The notes under the pieces are model-generated. The model did not search any database. It was given only the letters and a program-made list of their open reading frames with translations, and was not told where the DNA came from. DNA of 64,000 nt from Solitalea lacus (GTDB lineage Bacteria; Bacteroidota; Bacteroidia; Sphingobacteriales; Sphingobacteriaceae): assembly GCF_022014595.1 (NCBI RefSeq), contig NZ_CP091740.1, positions 2,654,200-2,718,199 of the forward strand, read 5' to 3'. Below, one piece after another: positions 27,836-36,257 of this stretch. Within the stretch, counting starts at the first letter, position 1, and every line of letters starts with the position of its first letter. A program made the position numbers and the translations under genes.

Positions 27836-28486
27836 ATGGAAGCAACAGCCGAATTAATCAAAGCCATCGAATCTAATGAAAAATCAACAGTTGAACGTTT
27901 AATTAACTCTGAACCTGAACTGGCAAGCTCAACACTTTCGTCGGGTTTATCTGCCTTGCTATTAGCATCCTATTATAGGCATAAGGAGTTAATTGATATA
28001 CTATTGAGCAATAGGGTTCAAATTGATTTACATGAGGCATCGGCAATTGGTCGGGCTAGTTTAGCTGATGAATTGTTGGAGTGCGATCCGTTTTCTGTTA
28101 ATTCATTCTCTGTAGATGGTTTTACACCATTAGGTTATGCTTGCTATTTTGATCATTATGAAACAGCCAAACTGCTGATTGAATGCGGGGCCAATGTAAA
28201 CTTAGCTTCAAACAACGAATTTAAAGTAGCGCCAATTCATTCGGCCGTTGCCTGTCAAAGTATAGAAATTACTCAACTACTGATAGAGCACCGAGCCAAT
28301 GTAAATGTTGCACAAATACGGGGAGTAACACCACTGCACACGGCAGCGCACTCAGGAAACCAAAAACTTGTTGAAATTTTAATAGAAGCCGGCGCCGATA
28401 AAGAGGCCCAAACCGATGATGGCCGAACACCTTTTGAAATGGCCGTTGAGAAAAAGCATAAAACTCTCAAACGCTACTTAGTGTAG
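27836..28486 (+). CDS. Ankyrin repeat protein
   Basis: A 216-residue protein with about five ankyrin repeats. The clearest are DGFTPLGYACYFDHYETAKLLIECGANVN, APIHSAVACQSIEITQLLIEHRANVN and GVTPLHTAAHSGNQKLVEILIEAGADKE. No signal peptide is seen, so it is likely a cytoplasmic protein-binding module. The partner is unknown. It is convergent with the PspC gene, and the two stops are one base apart. Confidence 0.85.
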   Translation: MEATAELIKAIESNEKSTVERLINSEPELASSTLSSGLSALLLASYYRHKELIDILLSNRVQIDLHEASAIGRASLADELLECDPFSVNSFSVDGFTPLGYACYFDHYETAKLLIECGANVNLASNNEFKVAPIHSAVACQSIEITQLLIEHRANVNVAQIRGVTPLHTAAHSGNQKLVEILIEAGADKEAQTDDGRTPFEMAVEKKHKTLKRYLV

Positions 28487-28487
28487 C

Positions 28488-28712
28488 CTACATTTCCCAG
28501 ATATTACTTCTCCTACGTTGTTTAAGGTATATACGTACGTCTAAAACCAAAGCTGCAAAAAGGTAAAAAATGATTGGAAAACCTACGGCAATAAATGAGG
28601 AGTAAATAAAAAACAAACGAAGTTTTGAGGTTGAAATATTAAATTTTTCAGCAATGTAGCTGCAAACGCCAAAAGAACGACGTTCAAAAAAGCAGATTAT
28701 TCGTTGTAGCAT
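28488..28712 (-). CDS. PspC domain membrane protein
   Basis: A 74-residue PspC-domain protein. The N-terminal part RSFGVCSYIAEKFNISTSKLRLFFIYSSF resembles the PspC core, followed by a membrane helix (about residues 41-62) and a basic tail RIYLKQRRRSN. Small PspC proteins are often linked to envelope stress. The partner is unknown here. Confidence 0.78.
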   Translation of the reverse strand: MLQRIICFFERRSFGVCSYIAEKFNISTSKLRLFFIYSSFIAVGFPIIFYLFAALVLDVRIYLKQRRRSNIWEM

Positions 28713-28958
28713 TTCATTAAAATATTTACACCATTAGCGCAATTTAAGCATTTTTTCTTATCGCAATAAATGGTTTTGAAATGTAATAACGCTTTAGTTT
28801 GCCCTCCATTATGTGGAGGTAAATTAAAAGTTTGAAAAAAGCCATGTAATCGTGTCGTTTTCCAAATAATAAGTTTCCATAGGGGCAATGTAATAAAGAT
28901 GTTATTATACAACCATTGGTGTTGTTTTTGGCATCTATCAGGTATAAAAGTATTCATT

Positions 28959-29420
28959 ATGAAAAGAATTATAATCCTGGTAATTGCTCTCATTGCGTTT
29001 GGAGGTATTCATGCAAAAGCCCAAGTATCTGTAAATGTGAACATTGGAACTCCGCCTATGTGGGCTCCATACGGATATAGCGAAGTTCGTTACTATTATT
29101 TGCCTGATGTTGCTTGTTATTATGATGTATATGATGCCCGATTTATCTACAACAACGGCCACACATGGGTAAGAGTTTCCTCATTACCAAGTCGCTATCG
29201 TGATTATGATTTATATTCCGGATATAAAGTTGTATTAGATTATCGTGGTCGTGCACCTTATGAATATTATCACTCTCACCGGTCAAGATACCCAAGAGGA
29301 TATTGCGGGCCAAGGCAAATAACTTACAGAGAATATCATTCACATTATGATGATCATGGCTATAAACACAAACATGGAAAGGGACACAAAGGTCATGGCC
29401 ACGGTCATCATGACGATTAA
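28959..29420 (+). CDS. Small secreted protein with His/Lys/Gly-rich tail
   Basis: A 153-residue protein with a signal peptide (MKRIIILVIALIAFGGIHAKAQ). The mature domain is rich in Tyr and Arg, and the tail after residue 130 alternates His, Lys, Gly and Asp (HKHGKGHKGHGHGHHDD), which could bind metal. The ATG at 28959 is preferred because the signal peptide begins there. It resembles a group of Bacteroidetes hypothetical secreted proteins containing a YYLPDVACYYD-like repeat. The function is unknown. Confidence 0.7.
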   Translation: MKRIIILVIALIAFGGIHAKAQVSVNVNIGTPPMWAPYGYSEVRYYYLPDVACYYDVYDARFIYNNGHTWVRVSSLPSRYRDYDLYSGYKVVLDYRGRAPYEYYHSHRSRYPRGYCGPRQITYREYHSHYDDHGYKHKHGKGHKGHGHGHHDD

Positions 29421-29503
29421 AACAAGTTTTACATCATTTTGCAGAAAGCCGGATTCACACTCCGGCTTTTCGTTTAATTTTACGTTCTCAAATTTTAAAG
29501 TAT

Positions 29504-29923
29504 ATGAGCGAAAAGACTTATTCGGTTTTTGAAAGCGAGTTACAAGTACGCCCTGATGATATTGACATGAATAATCATGTTCATAACAGTAAATATTTTG
29601 ATTATGTACTGGCTGCCCGTTATGATCAGATGGAACGGTTTTATAAAATGCCGATGGAAGAGTTTTTGGCTCTTAACTATGGCTGGGTAATCAATACGGC
29701 ATTTGTCGAGTATAAACGTCCGTTATTACTTGGCGACCGGTTTACTGTTAAAACCTGGATTATAAGTATTGCCAAAAAGGATTTGAAAGTAGGTTTTGAA
29801 ATCTATCGGAATAAAACCGGGAAGTTATGCAGCAATGGTTGGTTTGATTACACTATGGTAAATACGAAAACCGGTAGGAGTGAGGTTATTCCTGAGTGGA
29901 TTATTGAGCGGTATGCAATTTAA
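29504..29923 (+). CDS. Acyl-CoA thioesterase, hotdog fold (4HBT type)
   Basis: A 139-residue single hotdog domain. The motif VRPDDIDMNNHVHNSKYFDYV carries the catalytic-type Asp of the 4-hydroxybenzoyl-CoA thioesterase/YbgC group. It probably hydrolyses acyl-CoA thioesters. The chain-length preference is not readable. A palindrome begins 4 bases after the stop. Confidence 0.85.
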   Translation: MSEKTYSVFESELQVRPDDIDMNNHVHNSKYFDYVLAARYDQMERFYKMPMEEFLALNYGWVINTAFVEYKRPLLLGDRFTVKTWIISIAKKDLKVGFEIYRNKTGKLCSNGWFDYTMVNTKTGRSEVIPEWIIERYAI

Positions 29924-29926
29924 TGA

Positions 29927-29963
29927 TATATAGTCCGCTTGAGTTACCAAAGCGGACTATATA
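29927..29963. terminator. 14-bp perfect palindrome between convergent genes
   Basis: TATATAGTCCGCTT (29927-29940) is exactly complementary to 29950-29963 with a 9-base loop. It sits between the stops of two convergent genes and probably terminates both, although no long T run follows. Confidence 0.65.
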
Positions 29964-29972
29964 AACAACTGC

Positions 29973-30494
29973 TTATTCTTCATTTGATGCACTTGAGTCT
30001 TTTATTGTAATATTAGTAAGACGTTCAATTTCATTCATTGATCCGTCTTCCAGTCTAACAGAAATTAAATATTGGCTGTCTTCCAAACCTACCAACCAAA
30101 TACTTCGTCCTTCCTGACTTACATGTATTGCTGAAGTGATCGAATAATCAAAGTATTTACTTTTTACTTGTGCTCTTATTTCTTTTGGCAAATTCTTCTC
30201 AAATCCATATGTGAGGTGATACACAAGTTCTCCATTTTTGGTAAATACAGCCTGATTTTTCTGGTCATCCATGATAAACTTTGCTACGAATCTTTGATCA
30301 ATTTCTACCCATTTAACATTTGTGGCACTTTTGAATAAGTCATGAAATGATTTTGAAACCTTTTGGTTGATTATTGTTGAACTGCTTGAACTGGAAACCA
30401 CCACATCAGGAAGATTAACCTGGGCAAGCGTGCTGTTTACATGTATTATTGAAAACAGAATCCCCACAAAAAGGGAACTAATTAGCTTTTTCAT
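29973..30494 (-). CDS. Hypothetical secreted PepSY-like protein
   Basis: A 173-residue protein with a signal peptide (LISSLFVGILFSIIHVNSTLAQ), then a Ser-rich stretch. A repeated beta-rich unit resembles PepSY-like/BLIP-fold proteins of Bacteroidetes: HDLFKSATNVKWVEIDQRFVAKFIMDDQKNQAVFTKNGELVYHLTYGFEKNLPKEIRAQVK. It may be periplasmic. The fold is inferred from pattern only. Confidence 0.6.
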   Translation of the reverse strand: MKKLISSLFVGILFSIIHVNSTLAQVNLPDVVVSSSSSSTIINQKVSKSFHDLFKSATNVKWVEIDQRFVAKFIMDDQKNQAVFTKNGELVYHLTYGFEKNLPKEIRAQVKSKYFDYSITSAIHVSQEGRSIWLVGLEDSQYLISVRLEDGSMNEIERLTNITIKDSSASNEE

Positions 30495-30746
30495 GGCATT
30501 TAGTTTTAGGGTTATACAACACTTTTAATAACTCATTATAAAAGTATTGTAATAATTAATCCCATATTTTTTATTTAGCCTAACATCTATTGCAAGTATA
30601 TACTCGCCTGATTTTAAGTAACCACTTCCGTTAGTCATCGAAGTGAGCCATTCGTCCTCTAAAAAGTGCTATTGGTCGAATTAATGTTTCAAAAAGAGGG
30701 TTTGATAAAATCAATCATTAAATTTATATCCCCATAGTCATAGAAA

Positions 30747-31883
30747 ATGAAAAACTATGATTTTATATTTTCAAACAAGTTTCCCTACCGGATCTTACGG
30801 CATGCGACATTTTGGGTAATTTGGTATTTGTATATACTTGTGATTTATCTACTAACTCCATTTTATAACTCGCATAAAGAATCATTCTTTGATGAGAATT
30901 ACAAGAACCTGTTAATTATTGTTTTCTTTATAACTGTAAGGCACGCATTTGTTTTTTATATCTTTTATAGTTTTTTAACTCTGGAAGGAAGTGCAAGAAA
31001 AAAAATCACCCTGGCAATTACAGGCTTTTTAATTGCTATTGCAGCTAATAGCCTCATGTGGTTTATGAGATTGGACATTTACTACTCAATTTCAAAATCC
31101 TGGCAAATAATTAGGGTAGAAATTATACGAGATATAACCTATAATATTTATACGCTTTTTGTATTGGCTGCTTCAATTAAATTGGGCAAACATCTGGCTA
31201 AAAAGCAAAAAGAAAACACATTATTGCTCCGGGAAAAATTAAACGCTGAACTTCAATTGCTGAAAGCACAGGTCCACCCTCATTTCTTGTTTAACACTTT
31301 AAACAATATTTATTCGTTTATACTTACTTCCAATCCAATTGCCCCTGATTTGATATTGAAATTATCAAACCTCATGCATTATATCATTACCGAATGCAAT
31401 CATCCTAAAGTTCAGTTAACAAAAGAAATAGAGATGATTGAAAGTTATATAGAACTTGAAAAAATTCGTTATGGTAAAAGACTGGATCTTGATATTTCAA
31501 TCATAGGCAATCTCGAACATAAATCAATAGCGCCGCTTTTGTTATTACCCTTCATTGAAAACAGTTTCAAGCACGGCGCCAGTACCCAGTTAGAAAATTC
31601 ATGGATAAAGGTTGAATTGTTAATCTCTGAACGAAATTTAACAATGAAGCTAATCAATAGTAAACCATTAGATTCAGATCAACACGTTACCAAAAACGGA
31701 GGAATTGGTTTAGTAAATGTTCAAAAACGATTGCAGTTGCTTTATCCTAATCAGCATACATTACGCATTAACTCTGATCGGGAAGTTTTCAGTATTTATT
31801 TAGAAGTAGCTTTAGAGGAAGAATTTAGCAGTGAGCCTGACGCTTTAAAAGAACCTTATTTTCCACTGACCCAAACAGCCTGA
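30747..31883 (+). CDS. LytS-type sensor histidine kinase, intact
   Basis: A 378-residue sensor kinase with four predicted membrane helices in the first 145 residues, a short coiled linker and a His_kinase (PF06580-type) domain. The phosphoacceptor motif VHPHFLFNTLNN is complete (His179). The ATP-binding N box LLLLPFIENSFKHG and the G box NGGIGLVNVQKRL are present. It is the first gene of a kinase-kinase-regulator operon. The signal is unknown. Confidence 0.9.
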   Translation: MKNYDFIFSNKFPYRILRHATFWVIWYLYILVIYLLTPFYNSHKESFFDENYKNLLIIVFFITVRHAFVFYIFYSFLTLEGSARKKITLAITGFLIAIAANSLMWFMRLDIYYSISKSWQIIRVEIIRDITYNIYTLFVLAASIKLGKHLAKKQKENTLLLREKLNAELQLLKAQVHPHFLFNTLNNIYSFILTSNPIAPDLILKLSNLMHYIITECNHPKVQLTKEIEMIESYIELEKIRYGKRLDLDISIIGNLEHKSIAPLLLLPFIENSFKHGASTQLENSWIKVELLISERNLTMKLINSKPLDSDQHVTKNGGIGLVNVQKRLQLLYPNQHTLRINSDREVFSIYLEVALEEEFSSEPDALKEPYFPLTQTA

Positions 31884-31914
31884 TTTATTTAAGAATAACA
31901 AAATTGTGCTTTTT

Positions 31915-33120
31915 ATGACACTTCATGAATTTATATTTTCAGAGAAACTAACCGTTCGTTTGCTTCGTCATATCATTTTCTGGCTTACATGGGGTGTATT
32001 TTTTTTAGTCACAATGGGGTCCACTCTTATGCAAGAAATGATCAACAATACCTTGGGTGAACATCCAATAGAGTTTTATTGTTTAGATACTTTGTTCTGG
32101 ATAATAACCATACATATACCCGGCTGTTATGCATTCGTTTATTTCTTGTTACCCAAATACATCCTTAAAAAAAAACTCATAGGTTCTATACTGGGAATCA
32201 TTTTGCTTTTGAGTTTTTTTGCTTTCGTTGATTATTTGATTTGGCTACCCCCTGATCAAAAATACTCTATATTCAATTTTGGTAAGGATGTACCTAATAA
32301 AGGTTATACCTTACGAACAGTTTGGCGATATGGTCTTTTTGTTCCGCCTGAAGGAAGCGACGGGCAATTGATGTACCATCTTCAAGGAGGCTTATTTTCT
32401 TCACTAAAAATCATAGGTGCGGCAACGGCAATTACACTGTTTAAACGATGGTACCTTAAACAACAAGAAAACGAACGGATTGAAAGAGAAAAAGTTAAAA
32501 CTGAATTAGCATTATTAAAAACGCAAATGCATCCGCGGTTTCTGTTCAATGCACTAAATACCATTTATACTTATTCTTTAACCGCAACGGATAAAGCAGC
32601 GAATATGGTTTTGAAACTCTCTGATGTACTGAGTTACATGCTTTATGATTGCGACCAATCTCAAGTGCCTTTAAAAAAAGAAATACACATGTTGAAAGAT
32701 TATGTGGCAGTAGAAAAACTAAGGTATGATGATCGTTTAGATATACATTTACAAGTAAATGGGAATGCCAGTAGTAAATTAATTGCACCCTTAATCTTAC
32801 TACCATTCGTAGAAAATGGTATACGCAATTGTGCTGACTCTTCAATTGAACAGCCATGGATTAATATTATTATCAACATAACTGAATCGGAATTACATTT
32901 TAAACTGACAGGCAGTAATTCAGGGAAATCACAATCTATTGATGAATCAGAAAGTCTGCTAGATTTAAGAAAACGTTTAGATTCGGTGTACTCACAAAAA
33001 CACAAATTCAGTGTTTTAGCCCAGGAGGATGCCTACATACTCTCTCTTAAACTGGATTTGGAAAACGTTGGTGATACTGCTATGGGTGAATTAATTGCCG
33101 AAAACCCAGCTCTAACCTAA
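31915..33120 (+). CDS. LytS-type sensor kinase homologue, degenerate (pseudokinase)
   Basis: A 401-residue paralogue of the preceding gene with the same layout (four N-terminal helices, linker, PF06580-type domain). Key residues are changed. The phosphoacceptor motif reads MHPRFLFNALN, so the conserved His is Arg208 (codon CGG). The N box reads ILLPFVENGIRNCADSS without Lys-His-Gly. The glycine-rich G box is replaced by ESESLLDLRKRL. It probably cannot autophosphorylate and may pair with or tune the intact kinase. ATG at 31915 is preferred over a GTG three codons upstream. Confidence 0.82.
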   Translation: MTLHEFIFSEKLTVRLLRHIIFWLTWGVFFLVTMGSTLMQEMINNTLGEHPIEFYCLDTLFWIITIHIPGCYAFVYFLLPKYILKKKLIGSILGIILLLSFFAFVDYLIWLPPDQKYSIFNFGKDVPNKGYTLRTVWRYGLFVPPEGSDGQLMYHLQGGLFSSLKIIGAATAITLFKRWYLKQQENERIEREKVKTELALLKTQMHPRFLFNALNTIYTYSLTATDKAANMVLKLSDVLSYMLYDCDQSQVPLKKEIHMLKDYVAVEKLRYDDRLDIHLQVNGNASSKLIAPLILLPFVENGIRNCADSSIEQPWINIIINITESELHFKLTGSNSGKSQSIDESESLLDLRKRLDSVYSQKHKFSVLAQEDAYILSLKLDLENVGDTAMGELIAENPALT

Positions 33121-33131
33121 TTTGATCTATC

Positions 33132-33869
33132 ATGTTAACCGAAGGCAAAATACAATGTTTGATAGTGGACGATGAACCACCGGCCCTTGATGTTTTGCAA
33201 AAATACATTGAAGCAGTTCCCAGCCTGGAGCATGTAGGCAGCTGCTTAAACTGCGTTGAGGCACTTGGTTATTTACAGAACAAAAAAATAGACCTTCTAT
33301 TTTTGGATATAAAAATGCCGCAACTTCTGGGAACGGATTTCGTGAGAACATTAAAAAATCCGCCGAAAATAATTTTCACCACTGCCTTTAGAAAATATGC
33401 GATTGAAGGGTTTGAGTTAGATGCTGTAGATTATTTACTGAAACCTATTTCATTTGATCGCTTCATTAAAGCGGTGAATAAAGTGCTGGAAACCCAATTA
33501 TTGTCAAATGCAGGCAACTCAGAAATCAGCAGTGGTTCAAATTCTAAAAACGAAGCATTTATTTATTTCAGAGCCGATCGTAAGATGATTAAAGTATTCT
33601 TGAAGGATATTCTTTATGTTGAAAGTCTGAAGGATTACATCAAAGTCATCACCCCCACCAAACAAATTATTACTAAACAATCTATTTCATCGCTCGAATC
33701 CATGCTACCTGAAGATCAGTTCATTAGAATTCATCGCTCTTATTTAGTTGCAATTGATAAAATTGATTCGTTTACAGCTGATGATATTGAAATTGAAAAG
33801 AAAGAATTGCCGATTGGTCGCATGTACCAGCATGAAATAAGTAAGCTTCTAAAAGCGATGAACAGGTAA
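33132..33869 (+). CDS. LytTR family response regulator
   Basis: A 245-residue regulator with a receiver domain (acidic VDDE 12-15, phosphoacceptor Asp59 in LFLDIKMP, Lys in LLKPIS) and a C-terminal LytTR DNA-binding domain (IKVFLKDILYVESLKDYIKV... SLESMLPEDQFIRIHRSYLVAIDKI). It is the output of the two upstream kinases, 11 bases after the second one. The target genes are unknown. Confidence 0.92.
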   Translation: MLTEGKIQCLIVDDEPPALDVLQKYIEAVPSLEHVGSCLNCVEALGYLQNKKIDLLFLDIKMPQLLGTDFVRTLKNPPKIIFTTAFRKYAIEGFELDAVDYLLKPISFDRFIKAVNKVLETQLLSNAGNSEISSGSNSKNEAFIYFRADRKMIKVFLKDILYVESLKDYIKVITPTKQIITKQSISSLESMLPEDQFIRIHRSYLVAIDKIDSFTADDIEIEKKELPIGRMYQHEISKLLKAMNR

Positions 33870-33894
33870 AAGACTGATTTTAGAGTTAGGTTAA

Positions 33895-33953
33895 TTTTAG
33901 AAGTACGAATTTTCATCGATTCTAAAATCGGCTTGACAATCGTACTTCTAAAA
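33895..33953. terminator. Long perfect inverted repeat between convergent genes
   Basis: TTTTAGAAGTACGA (33895-33908) is exactly complementary to 33940-33953. A smaller CGATT/AATCG hairpin lies inside the loop. It sits between the regulator and the convergent ddl gene and probably ends both transcripts. Confidence 0.65.
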
Positions 33954-33967
33954 TCGTATTTCTGCAA

Positions 33968-34951
33968 TTATCTCATTGCTTCTTCAATTAACGAAGAGTA
34001 AAACTCGCTGATATTCCAACCCATTGCAGCTACCTGTTGAGGAATTAAACTGGTTTCAGTTTGGCCCGGCACAGTGTTGACTTCCAGGAAATAAAACGCA
34101 TTAGAACCTTCTTCCAAGAAGAAATCAATACGCACCACACCACGGCAGTTTAAACGAGCATAAGAACGTTTAAGATTTTGGTGAACAACTTTTAATGTTT
34201 CCGGATCTATGTCAGCCGGAGTTATTTCTTCAGTCATTCCAGGGGTATACTTGGCTTCAAAATCAAAAAATTCTTTCGAACTTTTAATTTCAGTTACAGG
34301 CAATACTGTTATTTCGCCATTACGTTTAACCACTCCGCAAGTAAATTCCCGGCCTTTAATGAACTCCTCTACTAAAACTTGATCGTCTTCTTTAAAAGCT
34401 TTCACAATTGCCTCATCAAGTTCCTCGGCGAGCTTCACTTTTGAAGTTCCTAAGCTTGAGCCACCATTATTGGGTTTAACAAAAACCGGAAGTTTTAATT
34501 TAGAAAGAATCTCTTGGGAACTAACTTTTTGATCATGATACAATTGTAGTGATTTGGCAACATTTACACCAGCAGAAGCCACAACACAATTGGTATAGCT
34601 TTTATTGAAGGTTAGTGCCGAACTGAAACTATCACAAGTAGTATACGGAATTTCAAGCATTTCAAAATACCCTTGTAACATTCCATCTTCGCCAGGGGTG
34701 CCATGAATGGCGATAAACACACAATCGAACTTTATTTTTTCTTTGCTAATGTTTAATGAAAAATCATTTTTATCAATCTCATAAGCCGCGCCACTGGCAT
34801 CAGTATAAGTCCAGCCGTTACGGGTAATTATAATTTTGTAAACAGTGTATTTATCTGAAGGGATACTTTTTTCAATTTGAGCAGCAGATTTTAATGACAC
34901 CACATATTCACCTGAGTAACCTCCGGCAAGCAAGGCAATTGTTTTTTTCAT
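33968..34951 (-). CDS. ddl: D-alanine--D-alanine ligase
   Basis: A 327-residue ATP-grasp ligase that makes the D-Ala-D-Ala dipeptide for peptidoglycan. Diagnostic pieces are GGYSGEYVVSLKSA, CVFIAIHGTPGEDGMLQGYFEMLEIPYTTC, FVKPNNGGSSLGTSKV, and the C-terminal FFLEEGSNAFYFLEVNTVPGQTETS with the Mg-binding Glu and Asn. Length is normal. It complements the MurF-Alr fusion at the left end of the window. Confidence 0.94.
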   Translation of the reverse strand: MKKTIALLAGGYSGEYVVSLKSAAQIEKSIPSDKYTVYKIIITRNGWTYTDASGAAYEIDKNDFSLNISKEKIKFDCVFIAIHGTPGEDGMLQGYFEMLEIPYTTCDSFSSALTFNKSYTNCVVASAGVNVAKSLQLYHDQKVSSQEILSKLKLPVFVKPNNGGSSLGTSKVKLAEELDEAIVKAFKEDDQVLVEEFIKGREFTCGVVKRNGEITVLPVTEIKSSKEFFDFEAKYTPGMTEEITPADIDPETLKVVHQNLKRSYARLNCRGVVRIDFFLEEGSNAFYFLEVNTVPGQTETSLIPQQVAAMGWNISEFYSSLIEEAMR

Positions 34952-35160
34952 CTATAGCAATATAAAATTATCTGAACGTTGTTGTTTTATGATCAAGACA
35001 AATATAAACCAATTAACTATTTATGCAGTTCTAAGAAAAAAACAATATTTGAAGGTTTAATAAATCAATTTATTGTTTTGATATAAAGCAGCTTATTATT
35101 AATCGGCTATTTTTTATTAAAACTTTAATTAAGTTTGGATTCAATTAGATTATACCTTTC

Positions 35161-35931
35161 ATGTTTAAGAAACTGGTTGCATTTATAGTTACACCCGAAT
35201 TTCGTAAAAATCTTCTGATAGCCATTGTAATGGTGTTTTTCCTTATTCTCATCGCTATTTTTTCTTTAAGGATATTTACCAAGCATGGCGAAAGCCTGAC
35301 CTTACCTGATCTTTCCGGCTTAACAATTGAACAGGCCAAAGAATTGGTTGCTTCAGGAAGTATCGAGTTTAAAGTAGATACTGTTTACATACAAGGAAAA
35401 CAGGCTGGAACTATTGTTCAACAAGATCCCGACCCGAAAACAGAAGTAAAAGAAGGTCGTACGGTTTATCTACTTATACAATCTTTGGTACCTCCACAAG
35501 TTAAATTACCAGATCTCGAAGGGAAAACCCTTGCAGAAGCCCGTGCTATCATTGAAGGATATGGTTTAAAAGTGGGGGAGATGACCTATAAATCAGATAT
35601 AGCCAAAGATGTGGTTTTGGGTATAACTTATAAAGGAATGAGTATAAGTGCAGGTGCTGGCCTTGCCAAGGGAGCTACGGTAGGTTTAGTATTGGGCAAT
35701 GGTTTTGGAGCAGCCGCAATTTCAATCCCTGACCTTACTGGTTTGACCTTACAAGAAGCAATCTTTACTATCAGAGGTAATTCACTATTGTTAGGTAAAG
35801 TAACTTTCGAAGGACCAATAACTGATTCTGCCAGTGCTAAAGTTTTTAAACAAGAACCTCCTGCAGTTTTAGGCGATACAACAACCATTCAGCAAGGTTC
35901 TATGATCAATATTTATTTACGGCAAGAATAA
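35161..35931 (+). CDS. PASTA domain membrane protein without a kinase domain
   Basis: A 256-residue protein with a short cytoplasmic N-terminus, one membrane helix (about residues 20-40) and three PASTA repeats. The repeats begin at LTLPDLSGLTIEQAKEL, VKLPDLEGKTLAEARAI and ISIPDLTGLTLQEAIFT. PASTA domains bind peptidoglycan stem peptides or lipid II-like ligands. Unlike PknB-type proteins it has no kinase. The stop overlaps the next ATG (TAATG). Confidence 0.87.
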   Translation: MFKKLVAFIVTPEFRKNLLIAIVMVFFLILIAIFSLRIFTKHGESLTLPDLSGLTIEQAKELVASGSIEFKVDTVYIQGKQAGTIVQQDPDPKTEVKEGRTVYLLIQSLVPPQVKLPDLEGKTLAEARAIIEGYGLKVGEMTYKSDIAKDVVLGITYKGMSISAGAGLAKGATVGLVLGNGFGAAAISIPDLTGLTLQEAIFTIRGNSLLLGKVTFEGPITDSASAKVFKQEPPAVLGDTTTIQQGSMINIYLRQE

Positions 35932-36233
35932 TGGATATAAGTGCAAGAGAACTGAAAGATAGGCTGGAACAAAAAGAAGCACTAAATATAATTGATGTTA
36001 GAGATTTGATGGAATTTCAAACTTATAACATCGGAGGTCGGCACATCCCATTAGGCAAGCTGGCACAAGAAATAGAAGAGTTTGATTTTGAGAAAGATGA
36101 TGAATTAATTCTAATTTGCGCTCACGGAGTAAGAAGCCGTACTGCGGTTAATTTATTAGAACAATCAGGCTTTTCAAATGTTCGTAACCTGAAAGGTGGG
36201 ATTTTATCACTGAGAAAGTTAAATGAATTATAA
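35931..36233 (+). CDS. Single-domain rhodanese-like protein
   Basis: A 100-residue rhodanese domain with the active-site loop CAHGVRSR (Cys63), which can carry a persulfide. It overlaps the PASTA gene by one base (TAATG), so translation is coupled. mltG follows after 24 bases. The role in a wall-synthesis operon is unclear. Confidence 0.87.
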   Translation: MDISARELKDRLEQKEALNIIDVRDLMEFQTYNIGGRHIPLGKLAQEIEEFDFEKDDELILICAHGVRSRTAVNLLEQSGFSNVRNLKGGILSLRKLNEL

Positions 36234-36257
36234 CCAACCAACTAATTAATAGGCACA

